Shown here piece by piece: positions 17,216 through 26,226 of a DNA stretch of 64,000 nucleotides. The stretch covers positions 1,798,001-1,862,000 of the forward strand of contig OZ257155.1 in NCBI GenBank assembly GCA_965279355.1. Direction: 5' to 3'. Source of the DNA: G965279355 sp965279355 (GTDB lineage Bacteria; Pseudomonadota; Alphaproteobacteria; CACIAM-22H2). The notes under the pieces were generated by a model. It ran no database searches. It worked only from the letters and a program-made list of their open reading frames with translations, and was not told the DNA's origin. The translations under genes and the position numbers were made by a program. Each line of letters starts with the position of its first letter. Within the stretch, counting starts at the first letter, position 1.

Positions 17216-18018
17216 CCCCGGCCTCCGACACGGCAGCGGGCAGTGTGGACTCGCCGTCCACGCTGCCCAAGCGTCCGGGTGGCGTGTCGATTTCGCTGCG
17301 CGGCGTGACGAAAGTTTTTCCAACCGGTGTCACCGCGCTCGAGCCCATCGATCTCGACGTCGCCGGCGGCGAGTTCGTATCGATCGTCGGCCCATCGGGC
17401 TGCGGCAAGTCGACCCTGCTGCGGATCGTCGCCGGATTGATCGCGCCCAGTGCCGGCATCTGCACCCGTGCCGAGAATGCGATGGCCGCCTTTGTCTTCC
17501 AGGAAGCGGCACTGCTGCCCTGGCGCAATGTCGAGCGCAACGCGCAGCTTTTAATGGAGCTCGAAGGCTTCACGCTCGAAGATCGTCGCCAGCGCGCGGC
17601 GCAGGCGCTGGAGCTGGTCGGCCTCTCTGGCTTCGAGAAATCCTATCCGCACCAGCTTTCGGGCGGGATGCGCATGCGGCTGTCCCTGGCCCGCGCCATC
17701 GCGCTGCGGCCCGATCTCATGCTGCTCGACGAGCCGCTGGCGGCCGTCGATGAGCTGACGCGCGACGTTCTGCAGGAGGAATTGTCCCGCCTGTGGCGGA
17801 TGGCCGGCTTCACCGCCTTGCTGGTGACGCATAACGTGCACGAGGCGGTCTATCTCTCCGACCGAGTGGTCGTCATGTCTTCCCGTCCGGGGCGCATCTT
17901 GAAGGTTCTGGATGTTCCGTTCGCCTTTCCGCGTAGCCCAGAACTGCGATCGACGCCGGAATTCGCCCGCCTGACCGGCGAAGTCTCCGCCACCTTGCGC
18001 CACCGCGATCATCTCTGA
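17209..18018 (+). CDS. ABC transporter ATP-binding protein (SsuB/TauB-like)
   Basis: 269 residues. Walker A GPSGCGKST at 61-69, Q-loop FVFQEAALLPW, signature LSGGMRMR (this variant lacks the usual Q at its fifth position), Walker B LMLLDEP and H-loop VTHNVHEA. It starts within the end of the binding-protein gene (7-base overlap), so translation is coupled. Part of the nitrate/sulfonate/taurine-type importer subfamily. Confidence 0.9.
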   Translation: MLAPASDTAAGSVDSPSTLPKRPGGVSISLRGVTKVFPTGVTALEPIDLDVAGGEFVSIVGPSGCGKSTLLRIVAGLIAPSAGICTRAENAMAAFVFQEAALLPWRNVERNAQLLMELEGFTLEDRRQRAAQALELVGLSGFEKSYPHQLSGGMRMRLSLARAIALRPDLMLLDEPLAAVDELTRDVLQEELSRLWRMAGFTALLVTHNVHEAVYLSDRVVVMSSRPGRILKVLDVPFAFPRSPELRSTPEFARLTGEVSATLRHRDHL

Positions 18019-18025
18019 GGACGTC

Positions 18026-18847
18026 ATGGCCACCCCGCCCGCTGCCCCGCCGTTCTTCAGCACCGTGACCGCCGCGGTCATCAATGTGTTTCCCGTGGTG
18101 CTGGTCGCCGTGCTGGCGATCGCCGGCTGGTACCTATTGTCGGTCACCGTCTACGCTGGCAAGGGCTTCCTCTTCCCGGGGCCGCAGGAAGTCGGTCGCG
18201 CGTTCATGGAAAACGGCCCAACCATCGTGAAAGCCACGCTGGTGACGCTCAAGGAAGCGTCGCTCGGTTACTTCGCCGCAATTGTACTCGGCATCGGCAG
18301 TGCCGCGATCCTCAGCCAGTCGCGTCTGCTCGAACGCAGTTTCTATCCCTATGCCGTGCTGCTGCAGACCGTGCCGATCGTCGCCGTGGCGCCGCTGATC
18401 GTGCTGTGGTTCGGCTACAACGACCTGTCCGTCATCATCATCAGCCTGATCATTTCGTTATTCCCGATCATCAACAACACGCTGCTGGGGCTGCGCTCGA
18501 CCTCGCGCAACCTGGTGGAGCTGTTCGCGATGCACAAGACAGGCCGGCCGGCGACGTTCTTCAAGCTGCGTTTTCCGGGCGCCTTGCCCAGCATCATCGC
18601 CGGTCTGCGAATCTCCGCCGGCCTTTCGGTGATCGGCGCGATCGTCGGCGAATTCATCATCGGTTCCGGTAACACGCAGGGCGGGCTTGGCGTGCAGATC
18701 ATTTTTGCGCAAGGCCGCATGTATACCGCGTTGCTATTCGCCGAAGTGATCTGCGCCACGCTGCTGGGCTTCCTGTTCTTTGCGATGGTGAGTGCCGTCG
18801 GCACGCTGACCCTGCGGCACTGGCACGAATCGGCCACGACCGACTGA
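18026..18847 (+). CDS. ABC transporter permease (SsuC/TauC-like)
   Basis: 273-residue inner-membrane permease with about six hydrophobic helices and the coupling-helix segment LVELFAMHKTGRPATFFKLRFPGALPSIIAGLR, in place of the usual EAA-loop. Completes the importer with the preceding ATPase and binding protein, 7 bp downstream of the ATPase stop. Confidence 0.88.
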   Translation: MATPPAAPPFFSTVTAAVINVFPVVLVAVLAIAGWYLLSVTVYAGKGFLFPGPQEVGRAFMENGPTIVKATLVTLKEASLGYFAAIVLGIGSAAILSQSRLLERSFYPYAVLLQTVPIVAVAPLIVLWFGYNDLSVIIISLIISLFPIINNTLLGLRSTSRNLVELFAMHKTGRPATFFKLRFPGALPSIIAGLRISAGLSVIGAIVGEFIIGSGNTQGGLGVQIIFAQGRMYTALLFAEVICATLLGFLFFAMVSAVGTLTLRHWHESATTD

Positions 18848-18872
18848 TAGCGGAAAAGCAACCGAGGCCGCC

Positions 18873-19886
18873 ATGACCTATAACGCTCTGCCGATCGTCG
18901 ATATGCAGTCGTTCCATGAAGGGACGGAGAGTGAGCGGCTGACCGCCGCCCGTGCCTTCGGGCGAGCGTTCGAGGAGAGCGGTTTCGTCGCGTTGACGGG
19001 GCATGGCATTTCCGAAGCGATGATCCAGTCCCTGTACGAGACTGTGAAAACATTTTTTGCCATGCCGCTTGCCGACAAGATGAAATACGCTTTGCCGCAG
19101 CGCGCGCTTAATCGCGGTTATCTGCCGATCGGGATGGAGACCGTGGCCGCGACGCTCGATAGGGAAACACCGCCGGATCTCTGCGAAGCGCTGGTATTCA
19201 AATCGCTGTTTCAGGAGGCGGAGCAGAAGAGGGGCGCCGGTGCCGGCAGTGAGCGATGGGAGAACATCTGGCCGGCCGAGCCATCGGGCCTGGCGGAACT
19301 GGTGACGGGGTATTTCTGGAGCATCGACCGCCTGACCGGCACAGTCTACCGGATGGCCGCCCTTGCGCTCGATCTGCCGGAAAATCATTTCGAGCCGTAC
19401 TTCCGCGAGCACTGGAACACGTTGCGATTCGTGAACTATCCAGACCAGCCCGTTGAGCCGTTGCCCGGGCAGCTTCGATACGGCGCTCATCATGACTATG
19501 GCGCGCTTGCGTTTGTTCGGCAGGATGCGGCACCGGGCGGATTGCAAGTCTGCGACTGTGACGGCGGCTGGCATGACATTCCGGCGGTCCCCGGAAGTTT
19601 CATTGTCAACGTTGGCGACCTGTTGTCGCATTGGACAAACGGGCGCTGGCGCTCGACATTGCATCGGGTGATGAACCCGCCCCGTGCTTTGACCGGCAGT
19701 ACGCAGCGGTTGTCGATGGTCCTCTTCAGTCGCCCGGACGATGGCGCAGAGATTAGCTGCCTTCCGACATGTCATGATGCGCTGCTTCCGCCGAAATACC
19801 TGCCCGTGAAGGCCGGCGCTTTCACACGCGCCAAGATGGAGCAGTCGGCAGCGCAGAAGGCGCCGGTGGAATCGGCCGCGGTCTGA
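18873..19886 (+). CDS. Fe(II)/2-oxoglutarate oxygenase, isopenicillin-N-synthase-like (copy 1)
   Basis: 337 residues. N-terminal LPIVDMQSF and GFVALTGHGI are the DIOX_N hallmarks. Iron ligands: His206 and Asp208 in GAHHDYG and His264 in STLHRV; Arg279 in QRLSM would bind 2-oxoglutarate. Cytoplasmic hydroxylase/desaturase of unknown substrate; position after the importer suggests it works on the imported compound. Shares architecture with the next gene but is clearly diverged. Confidence 0.85.
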   Translation: MTYNALPIVDMQSFHEGTESERLTAARAFGRAFEESGFVALTGHGISEAMIQSLYETVKTFFAMPLADKMKYALPQRALNRGYLPIGMETVAATLDRETPPDLCEALVFKSLFQEAEQKRGAGAGSERWENIWPAEPSGLAELVTGYFWSIDRLTGTVYRMAALALDLPENHFEPYFREHWNTLRFVNYPDQPVEPLPGQLRYGAHHDYGALAFVRQDAAPGGLQVCDCDGGWHDIPAVPGSFIVNVGDLLSHWTNGRWRSTLHRVMNPPRALTGSTQRLSMVLFSRPDDGAEISCLPTCHDALLPPKYLPVKAGAFTRAKMEQSAAQKAPVESAAV

Positions 19887-19900
19887 CCACAGGAGAAGCC

Positions 19901-20905
19901 ATGAAACAGGTTCCGGTCATCGACATCGCGCAATGGTTCACCGGTGCCGCCACCGCACGGGACGCCGTCGCGCGCGAGATCGATGTGGCCTGCACAGAAT
20001 GGGGCTTCCTGCTGGTGAAAGGGCACGGGATCGATCCCGCGCTGATGCAGCAGGTGAAGGATGTCACCTACGCGTTCTTCGACCTGCCCGTCGACGAAAA
20101 GAGCGAGTACGCGGCGGCGAAGCGCGCCAGCGGTGGTCGCGGTTACTATCCATTGGTGTCGAAATCGCACGCGCGTACACGCGGAGAGAAGGACGCACCC
20201 GGCGATCTGCGCGAAAGCTTCTTCGCAGGTGTCGAGCCGGTTGCGGGCGATGACTACACCACCCGCCCTGAAGCCAATCGCTATTTCGCGCAAAATGTCT
20301 GGCCCCAACGGCCGGTCGAGATGCGGGCGATATGGGAAAGCTATTACACGGCGTGCAGCGATCTCTCGCGCGAACTGATGCGGATCTGCGCACGGGCGCT
20401 GGGCCTTGCCGACAACTGGTTCGACGACAAGGTCAACCGCCCGGTCAGCACCCTGGCGACCCAGCATTATCCCAAGCTGGAAAAGCCGCCTTTGCCGGGG
20501 CAGGTGCGTAGCGGCGCGCATACCGATTTCGGGTCGCTGACGCTGCTGCTGACCGAGGATCGTCCGGGCGGGCTGCAGGTCCAGGGCATGGACGATGCGT
20601 GGCACGACATCCGGCCGGTGCCGGGCACATTCATCGTCAATCTCGGCGATCTCATGGCGCAATGGACCAACGATCGCTGGCGCTCGACCCTGCATCGCGT
20701 GGTCAATCCGCCGCTGGATGCCGGTGATGCCGCGCGGCGCCTGTCCATCGTCTATTTCCACCAGCCGAATTACGACGCGCTGGTCGAATGCATCCCGTCC
20801 TGTACCGACGCGGTCAATCCGCCGAAATACGCGCCGGTGACCTCCGGCGATCACCTGACGTCGAAGCTGCGCCAGGTCGACAGCGTCGCCAAGAAAGCCT
20901 CGTGA
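19901..20905 (+). CDS. Fe(II)/2-oxoglutarate oxygenase, isopenicillin-N-synthase-like (copy 2)
   Basis: 334 residues, ATG preceded by AGGAGA. Same family as the previous gene: VPVIDIAQW, GFLLVKGHGI, iron ligands His207/Asp209 in GAHTDFG and His265 in STLHRV, and Arg280 in RRLSI. The C-termini of both proteins share PPKYAPV/PPKYLPV. Its stop overlaps the ATG of the TauD-like gene (TGATG). Likely arose by duplication of the neighbouring oxygenase. Confidence 0.87.
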   Translation: MKQVPVIDIAQWFTGAATARDAVAREIDVACTEWGFLLVKGHGIDPALMQQVKDVTYAFFDLPVDEKSEYAAAKRASGGRGYYPLVSKSHARTRGEKDAPGDLRESFFAGVEPVAGDDYTTRPEANRYFAQNVWPQRPVEMRAIWESYYTACSDLSRELMRICARALGLADNWFDDKVNRPVSTLATQHYPKLEKPPLPGQVRSGAHTDFGSLTLLLTEDRPGGLQVQGMDDAWHDIRPVPGTFIVNLGDLMAQWTNDRWRSTLHRVVNPPLDAGDAARRLSIVYFHQPNYDALVECIPSCTDAVNPPKYAPVTSGDHLTSKLRQVDSVAKKAS

Positions 20906-21774
20906 TGCGCGCCGCCGCGCCGCCGAAAGCCGCATCGGAAGGTTACCGGCTGATTGCGCCGGTGCCGCTGATGCCCGGCTTTGCGGCGCGGATTGATCTC
21001 GATCTCGGCCACCGGCTCACGCCCGAGGTAAAAGCCGAGCTGCGCCGCGCGCTGCTGCAGTTCGAGGTGCTGACCTTTCCGGCGCAGGATCTGCGCCCGG
21101 AGGCGCATATCGATCTCGGCTCGGCGTTCGGCACGGTGTTACCGGGGGCGGCGTTCTTCCCGCGTAAGGAGAACTATCCGGAGATCGAGGTCATCACCTT
21201 CGACGCGGACCACCCGCCGGAGCTGAATGTCTGGCACAGCGACGTGACGTGGAAGAACCCGCCGCCGACCGGCACGGTGATCCAGATCACCGAACTGCCA
21301 GAGACCGGCGGCAACACGATCTGGTCGAGCGGCAGCAAGGCGTTCGACGCATTATCCGAGGGGTTTCGCGCCTATCTGCGCGGGCTGACTGCAACGCATA
21401 GCTGGCAGGGCAGCCTGGTGCAGGATGCGCTAGAAATTGCCGGCGAAGACGCCGTGATCAACGCGATCCGCAAAAACAAGGCGGTCGTTCATCCCGTGAT
21501 CCGCAGACATCCTGAGTCGGGAAAAGATGTGCTGTTCGTCAACGAGGCCTTCACGCGCAAGATCAACGGCGTCTCGTTCCGGGAGAGCCGCGCCATCCTG
21601 GCGTTCCTGCGCGACTGGGTGGTACAGCCGGAATTTGTCTATTCGCATCGCTGGGAGAAGAATGGCATCGCCGTCTGGGACAATCGCTCGACCCAACACT
21701 ACGCTGCCGCCGATTATTGGCCGCACCGCCGCGTGACACAGCGCGTCACGTTTCAATCCGACGCCGATCGATAA
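20905..21774 (+). CDS. TauD/TfdA-family 2-oxoglutarate dioxygenase
   Basis: 289 residues. Iron ligands His111 and Asp113 in NVWHSDVTW, distal His in RSTQHYA and the 2-oxoglutarate Arg in RRVTQRVTF. The family includes taurine dioxygenase and alkylsulfatase AtsK, which release sulfite or sulfate from organosulfur compounds, as well as TfdA (aryloxyacetate). With an ASST-like protein and an SsuABC-type importer upstream, organosulfur scavenging is a reasonable inference. Last gene of the operon. Confidence 0.87.
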   Translation: MRAAAPPKAASEGYRLIAPVPLMPGFAARIDLDLGHRLTPEVKAELRRALLQFEVLTFPAQDLRPEAHIDLGSAFGTVLPGAAFFPRKENYPEIEVITFDADHPPELNVWHSDVTWKNPPPTGTVIQITELPETGGNTIWSSGSKAFDALSEGFRAYLRGLTATHSWQGSLVQDALEIAGEDAVINAIRKNKAVVHPVIRRHPESGKDVLFVNEAFTRKINGVSFRESRAILAFLRDWVVQPEFVYSHRWEKNGIAVWDNRSTQHYAAADYWPHRRVTQRVTFQSDADR

Positions 21775-21944
21775 GACATTAAGGACGTGGGCAAGGGCGG
21801 GGCCTTTCCCCAGCTTTATTCTTCAGCCCGATGTTCTCTCGCCATTCATCTTTCCTATGGGACGGCAGGTTGTCCGGACGCTATTCTCCGCGTCCGCTTC
21901 CCCCGGACTGGCAATCCGCCCGTCCCGTGCCTACATCTGGACCC

Positions 21945-23294
21945 ATGCCTGACTCCTCTCCCCAATCGCATCTGAATTTCGTTTCCGATCTGCTCGCCCG
22001 TGCCAAAAAGGCCGGGGCCGACGCGGCCGATGCCGTGCTTGTCGAAGGCTGGTCGATCAGCCACGCGCGGCGCCTCGGCAAGCTGGAAAAGCTTGAACGC
22101 TCCGAAGGGCAGGATCTTGGCCTCAGGGTCTTCGTCGGAAAGCGCCAGGCGATCGTCTCCAGTTCCGACCGCTCTCCGGCATCCATCGGGCCGCTGGTCG
22201 AGCGCGCCGTCGCGATGGCCAAGGCGGCACCAGAAGATCCGTTCTGCGGCCTTGCCGATCCCGCCGATATCGCCAGGTCGCTGCCCGATCTTGACCTGCT
22301 CGATCCCGTCGAGCCGTCTGCCGAGACATTGGTGGAACGCGCGCGCGCGGCTGAAGACGCGGCAATGGCGGTCAAGGGCATCACCAATTCCGAAGGCGCC
22401 GAAGCCGGCTGGGGCCGCTCGACCGTCGCCATCGGCGCCACCAACGGCTTCGCAGCGGCGTATGCGCGCTCCAGCCATTCCGTCAGCACCTCGGTCATCG
22501 CCGGCGAGGGCACCGGCATGGAGACCGACTATGATTATTCGAGCGTGCTGCATGGCGCCGATCTCGAAAATCCCGCGACGGTCGGCAAGCGTGCCGCCGA
22601 GCGCGCGATCAAGCGTCTCAACCCGCGCAAGGTGGACACCTGCAAGGTTCCGATCATCTTCGACCCGCGCGTCTCGAACTCGATGATCCGCCACTTCGTC
22701 GGCGCCATCAACGGCGCCGGCATCGCGCGCGGCACCAGTTTTCTGAAAGCGAAACTCGGCCAGAAGATTTTTCCCGAAAGCGTCACAATTGTCGAAGACC
22801 CGTTCCGTAAGCGCGGGCTTGCTTCCAAACCAGTCGACGGCGAAGGCCTCGCGCCGCAGCGCCGCAATCTTATCGACAAGGGTGTGCTGACGACCTGGCT
22901 GCTCGATCTGCGCTCCGCGCGTCAGCTCGGGCTCAAAAGCACCGGCCACGCCGCGCGCGGCACCTCATCCCCGCCGGGCCCGTCCTCGACCAATCTCTGG
23001 CTTGAGAAGGGCAACGTCACGCCGCAGGCGATGCTGCGCGACGTCAAGTCGGGACTGTATGTGACGGGACTGATCGGATCGGGCGTGAACGGCGTCACCG
23101 GCGATTACAGCCGCGGTGCCAACGGCTTCTGGATCGAGAACGGCGAACTGACCTTTTCGGTCAGCGAGATCACGATCGCCGGCAACCTGCTCGACATGTT
23201 CGCGCAGATGTCCGTCGCCGACGATCTGGAGTTCCGCTACGGCGCCGACGCACCGACGATCCGGATCGACGGACTGACTCTCGCCGGTCGCTAA
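21945..23294 (+). CDS. pmbA: TldD/PmbA family metalloprotease subunit PmbA (TldE)
   Basis: 449 residues. Typical PmbA segments: a GIxNSEGAEAGW-type motif (GITNSEGAEAGWGRS), KVPIIFDPRVSN, and C-terminal GLYVTGLIGSGVNGVTGDYSRGANGFWIENGE. PmbA pairs with TldD, which bears the catalytic HExxxH; this copy lacks that motif as expected. The TldD partner is not in the window. The ATG at 21945 gives the normal length; longer starts lack similarity. Confidence 0.9.
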   Translation: MPDSSPQSHLNFVSDLLARAKKAGADAADAVLVEGWSISHARRLGKLEKLERSEGQDLGLRVFVGKRQAIVSSSDRSPASIGPLVERAVAMAKAAPEDPFCGLADPADIARSLPDLDLLDPVEPSAETLVERARAAEDAAMAVKGITNSEGAEAGWGRSTVAIGATNGFAAAYARSSHSVSTSVIAGEGTGMETDYDYSSVLHGADLENPATVGKRAAERAIKRLNPRKVDTCKVPIIFDPRVSNSMIRHFVGAINGAGIARGTSFLKAKLGQKIFPESVTIVEDPFRKRGLASKPVDGEGLAPQRRNLIDKGVLTTWLLDLRSARQLGLKSTGHAARGTSSPPGPSSTNLWLEKGNVTPQAMLRDVKSGLYVTGLIGSGVNGVTGDYSRGANGFWIENGELTFSVSEITIAGNLLDMFAQMSVADDLEFRYGADAPTIRIDGLTLAGR

Positions 23295-23330
23295 CCGCGC
23301 GGCAGATCACCACTACCTCTAAAGAATCGT

Positions 23331-23350
23331 CAGCCGATAACCATCGGCTG
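23331..23350. other. Hairpin after pmbA
   Basis: Perfect 8-bp stem CAGCCGAT / ATCGGCTG with loop AACC, 36 bp after the pmbA stop. No immediate T-run follows, so it is a weak terminator candidate or an mRNA 3'-end stabiliser. Confidence 0.45.
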
Positions 23351-23492
23351 GCGCTGGGTTTTCTACGCCCTGATGCGGGGTTCTCCACAGGGCCAGCCCC
23401 CTGCTCACAAAATGTTCATGGCTTCCTGTCACCCGATGGGAAGAGAGTCGCCGGGCAGACAAGAAACGAAAAAGTCACCCGAGGAGACCACC

Positions 23493-23909
23493 ATGGCCAA
23501 GCCGCAGCAGCACGAAAACACTGGCTCCAATCCGTCCTCGCGTGGAACGTCCGCGCCGGACGCCATGATGCAGGACGCGACCCAGAAGCTGATGAAACAG
23601 ATGGAAGATCTTGGGCGTGCCATGATGGGCAGCGTCCAGCAGGCAACGGAATCCAACTGGGAGCTGATGCAGCGCATGTCGTCCTGCACCGATCCGATGG
23701 AAGCCACCCGTCAGGTCACCGACTGGATGAACGCGCGCCGCGACGCCCTGTTGTCGGACGGCCGCCGAATGACCGATCTCTGGCTACAGATGTACCGGAC
23801 GGATCTCGAAGTCGCGGATGAAACGATGCGACGGGTGATGACGGATATGTCCACGATGGCCAGTCAGGCCGCGCCATCGGGACCTCGCGCCGTCCACGCC
23901 GCCGATTGA
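23493..23909 (+). CDS. Phasin-like protein
   Basis: 138 residues, methionine- and glutamine-rich, helical, with no signal peptide. The pattern KLMKQMEDLGRAMMGSVQQATESNWELMQRM and ARRDALLSDGRRMTDLWLQMY resembles phasin/polyhydroxyalkanoate granule-associated proteins. GAGGAGACCACC precedes the ATG. Assignment rests on composition and helix pattern only. Confidence 0.6.
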   Translation: MAKPQQHENTGSNPSSRGTSAPDAMMQDATQKLMKQMEDLGRAMMGSVQQATESNWELMQRMSSCTDPMEATRQVTDWMNARRDALLSDGRRMTDLWLQMYRTDLEVADETMRRVMTDMSTMASQAAPSGPRAVHAAD

Positions 23910-23950
23910 ACGGGCGCGGCTGCGGTGTCGTTATCCGCAGTCGCTGGCTT

Positions 23951-24157
23951 TCAGGACGTGGCTTTATCGTAGAGCGCCGCAAGACGGATTGACCGGCGGA
24001 CGCGCTCGATCGGAAAGCGAAGCACGTTTTCCTTTGACGATGTGCCTGCGGATGAGTCCGAGCTCACCGACAATGGTGTGTAGTTGCACGACTTCGCCCA
24101 TTGCGCGGCCACCAGCCACGGCACCAGCGGATAACTCATGTAGTACAGGGGCAGCAT
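23951..24157 (-). CDS. Small hypothetical protein with hydrophobic N-terminus
   Basis: 68 residues starting MLPLYYMSYPLVPWLVAAQWA, an aromatic/hydrophobic segment that could insert into the membrane, followed by a Ser-rich linker and a basic tail. A purine-rich GGGGAAAGG lies just before the ATG. It lies alone in the gap between the phasin-like gene and rnhB, on the opposite strand. I do not recognise a family. Confidence 0.4.
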   Translation of the reverse strand: MLPLYYMSYPLVPWLVAAQWAKSCNYTPLSVSSDSSAGTSSKENVLRFPIERVRRSIRLAALYDKATS

Positions 24158-24330
24158 AGCCTTTCCCCGCAAGTTGTTTTGTCGCCCTAACAGAATACGA
24201 CCTGATCCTTAAGGTTCCGTGAGCGAATACGGGGCATGCCTCGCCGTTTCTGACACTTGCCTCCGCAGATCGCGCTACCGCGAGTCGCACACGATACTGA
24301 CGACTCGATAACGCGTGGTATCCTCGGTTT

Positions 24331-24957
24331 ATGCCGAATTTCGTGCATGAAAAACGGCTAGGGGGGCGTGTCGCTGGCGTGGATGAGGCTGGCCGCGGTC
24401 CGCTGGCAGGGCCGGTGGTCGCCGCGGCGGTAGTGTTCGACGCAGCGGGTCCGCCGCGCGCCCTGCGCAGGCTGATCGACGATTCCAAGAAACTCAGCCG
24501 CGAGGAACGCGAAACCGCGTTCACCGCCCTTCTGGTCGCCCGCCGCGACGGCAAGGCCTTCATCGGCGTCGGCGCCTCCAGCGTGCCCGAGATCGACAGC
24601 ATCAACATCCTGCAGGCGAGCCTGCTGGCCATGCGGCGGGCCGTGCTGCGCCTGGCCCAAACGCCCGATCACGCGCTGATCGATGGTAACAAGCTGCCGG
24701 CCGGCCTGCCTTGCCCGGCGACCTTCCTGATCGGCGGCGATGCCCTGTCACTCAGCATCGCGGCAGCCTCGATTGTTGCGAAAGTCGTGCGCGACCGGGC
24801 AATGGTCCGGCTTGCAATGCGCTATCCGGACTTCGGCTGGACAACAAATGTTGGCTACGCCACCGAGATTCATACGCAAGCTCTGGGGCGTCTGGGACCC
24901 ACACGCCACCACCGCTTGAGCTTTGCACCCTGTGCACAATTAACTCTAACCCTTTGA
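24331..24957 (+). CDS. rnhB: Ribonuclease HII
   Basis: 208 residues. Degrades the RNA strand of RNA/DNA hybrids and initiates removal of misincorporated ribonucleotides. The signature VAGVDEAGRGPLAGPVVAAAV includes catalytic Asp18/Glu19; further family blocks are DDSKKLS, HALIDGNK and AAASIVAKVVRDR. Followed 49 bp later by ccrM. Two GANTC sites lie just upstream (24282-24286, 24302-24306). Confidence 0.94.
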   Translation: MPNFVHEKRLGGRVAGVDEAGRGPLAGPVVAAAVVFDAAGPPRALRRLIDDSKKLSREERETAFTALLVARRDGKAFIGVGASSVPEIDSINILQASLLAMRRAVLRLAQTPDHALIDGNKLPAGLPCPATFLIGGDALSLSIAAASIVAKVVRDRAMVRLAMRYPDFGWTTNVGYATEIHTQALGRLGPTRHHRLSFAPCAQLTLTL

Positions 24958-24994
24958 CTCTAAAAAACATTTGACGGCGACTCGACGCTGACTC
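24956..24994. promoter_or_regulatory. Cluster of three GANTC (CcrM) sites ahead of ccrM
   Basis: GACTC at 24956-24960, 24979-24983 and 24990-24994 sit within 39 bp, directly in front of the ccrM start at 25007. In Caulobacter, methylation of GANTC sites near the ccrM promoter feeds back on its transcription; the same could occur here. Confidence 0.65.
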
Positions 24995-25006
24995 AAAGTC
25001 CGCGCC

Positions 25007-26125
25007 ATGTCTATTTCACGCGCTCCGACGGGCGGGAGGAGCGATGAAGAGGCCGGCCAGATTTTGGTTGGTGACTGCATCGCACTGATGTCATCGCTTC
25101 CTGAGGGAAGCGTCGACATGATCTTCGCCGATCCCCCCTACAATCTGCAGCTCAAAGGCGAACTGCATCGTCCCAACCACAGCCTGGTCGACGCCGTCGA
25201 CGATGCCTGGGACCAGATCGGCGATTTCGCTGCCTATGACCGGTTCACCCATGCCTGGCTGAAAGCGGCGCGCCGTGCCCTGAAGCCCGACGGCACGATC
25301 TGGGTGATTGGCAGCTATCACAACATCTTCCGGGTCGGTGCCGCGCTTCAGGACATGGGTTTCTGGGTGCTGAACGACGTGGTCTGGCGCAAGACCAACC
25401 CCATGCCGAATTTCCGCGGGCGGCGCTTCACCAACGCGCACGAGACGCTGATCTGGGCGGCGCGCGGCGAAGAAAGCAAATACACATTCAATTACGCCGC
25501 CATGAAGGCGCTGAACGACGATCTGCAGATGCGCAGCGACTGGCTTATTCCGGTCTGCGGCGGGCCCGAGCGCCTCAAAGTCGGCGGCAAGAAGGCGCAT
25601 CCGACACAAAAGCCGGAAGCGCTGCTCCATCGCGCCATCCTCGCCGGCACCAGACTCGGCGAGACGGTGCTCGATCCCTTCTTTGGCAGCGGCACCACGG
25701 GTGCGGTTGCCAAAAAGCTCGGCCGTAAATTCATCGGCCTGGAGCGCGACCCCAACTATGCGGCGATCGCCAAGGCGCGTATCGCCGATGTGCGGCAGCT
25801 CGATTCCGACTCGCTGCAGGTGACGACAGGCAAGCGCGAAGAGCCGCGCATTCCCTTCGGCACGCTGGTTGAACGCGGCCTGCTGCGTCCGGGTGAAGTC
25901 CTGACCGATTTTACCGGTCGCCTGACCGCGCGCGTGCGCGCCGACGGCACGCTGGCGACATCGGGGAGCACCGGCGACCATCGCGGCTCCATCCACCAGG
26001 TTGGAGCGGCCGTTCAGGGCGCACCTGCTTGTAACGGCTGGATGTTCTGGTGCGTCAATCTGGAAGGAAAGCGCGTCCCCATCGACGTGCTGCGCCAGAA
26101 GGTCCGCGCGGAGCAGTTAACCTGA
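25007..26125 (+). CDS. ccrM: Cell-cycle DNA adenine methyltransferase CcrM (GANTC)
   Basis: 372-residue beta-class adenine-N6 methyltransferase. DPPY at 42-45 precedes the SAM motif DPFFGSGTTG in the later part, the order seen in CcrM. Family blocks NDVVWRKTNPMPNFRGRRF and KAHPTQKPEALL are present, and the C-terminal ~100 residues (LRPGEVLTD, GSIHQVGAAVQGAPACNGWMFW) form the RAMA-type domain of CcrM. Recognises GANTC and couples replication with gene expression in alphaproteobacteria. Confidence 0.95.
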   Translation: MSISRAPTGGRSDEEAGQILVGDCIALMSSLPEGSVDMIFADPPYNLQLKGELHRPNHSLVDAVDDAWDQIGDFAAYDRFTHAWLKAARRALKPDGTIWVIGSYHNIFRVGAALQDMGFWVLNDVVWRKTNPMPNFRGRRFTNAHETLIWAARGEESKYTFNYAAMKALNDDLQMRSDWLIPVCGGPERLKVGGKKAHPTQKPEALLHRAILAGTRLGETVLDPFFGSGTTGAVAKKLGRKFIGLERDPNYAAIAKARIADVRQLDSDSLQVTTGKREEPRIPFGTLVERGLLRPGEVLTDFTGRLTARVRADGTLATSGSTGDHRGSIHQVGAAVQGAPACNGWMFWCVNLEGKRVPIDVLRQKVRAEQLT

Positions 26126-26226
26126 CCGGACTGGACGGACCGCCGCCCGCGTTAACGACATAGCTCTTGGGGTGATGCTACAACCCTCGTCGGCCATTCC
26201 TGAACGGAGTCGCCGATGCGGGGGGC

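Noticed and set aside
24940..24954. CtrA-box-like TTAA-N7-CCTT before ccrM
   Set aside because: Only one half-site matches TTAA-N7-TTAA, not enough to call.
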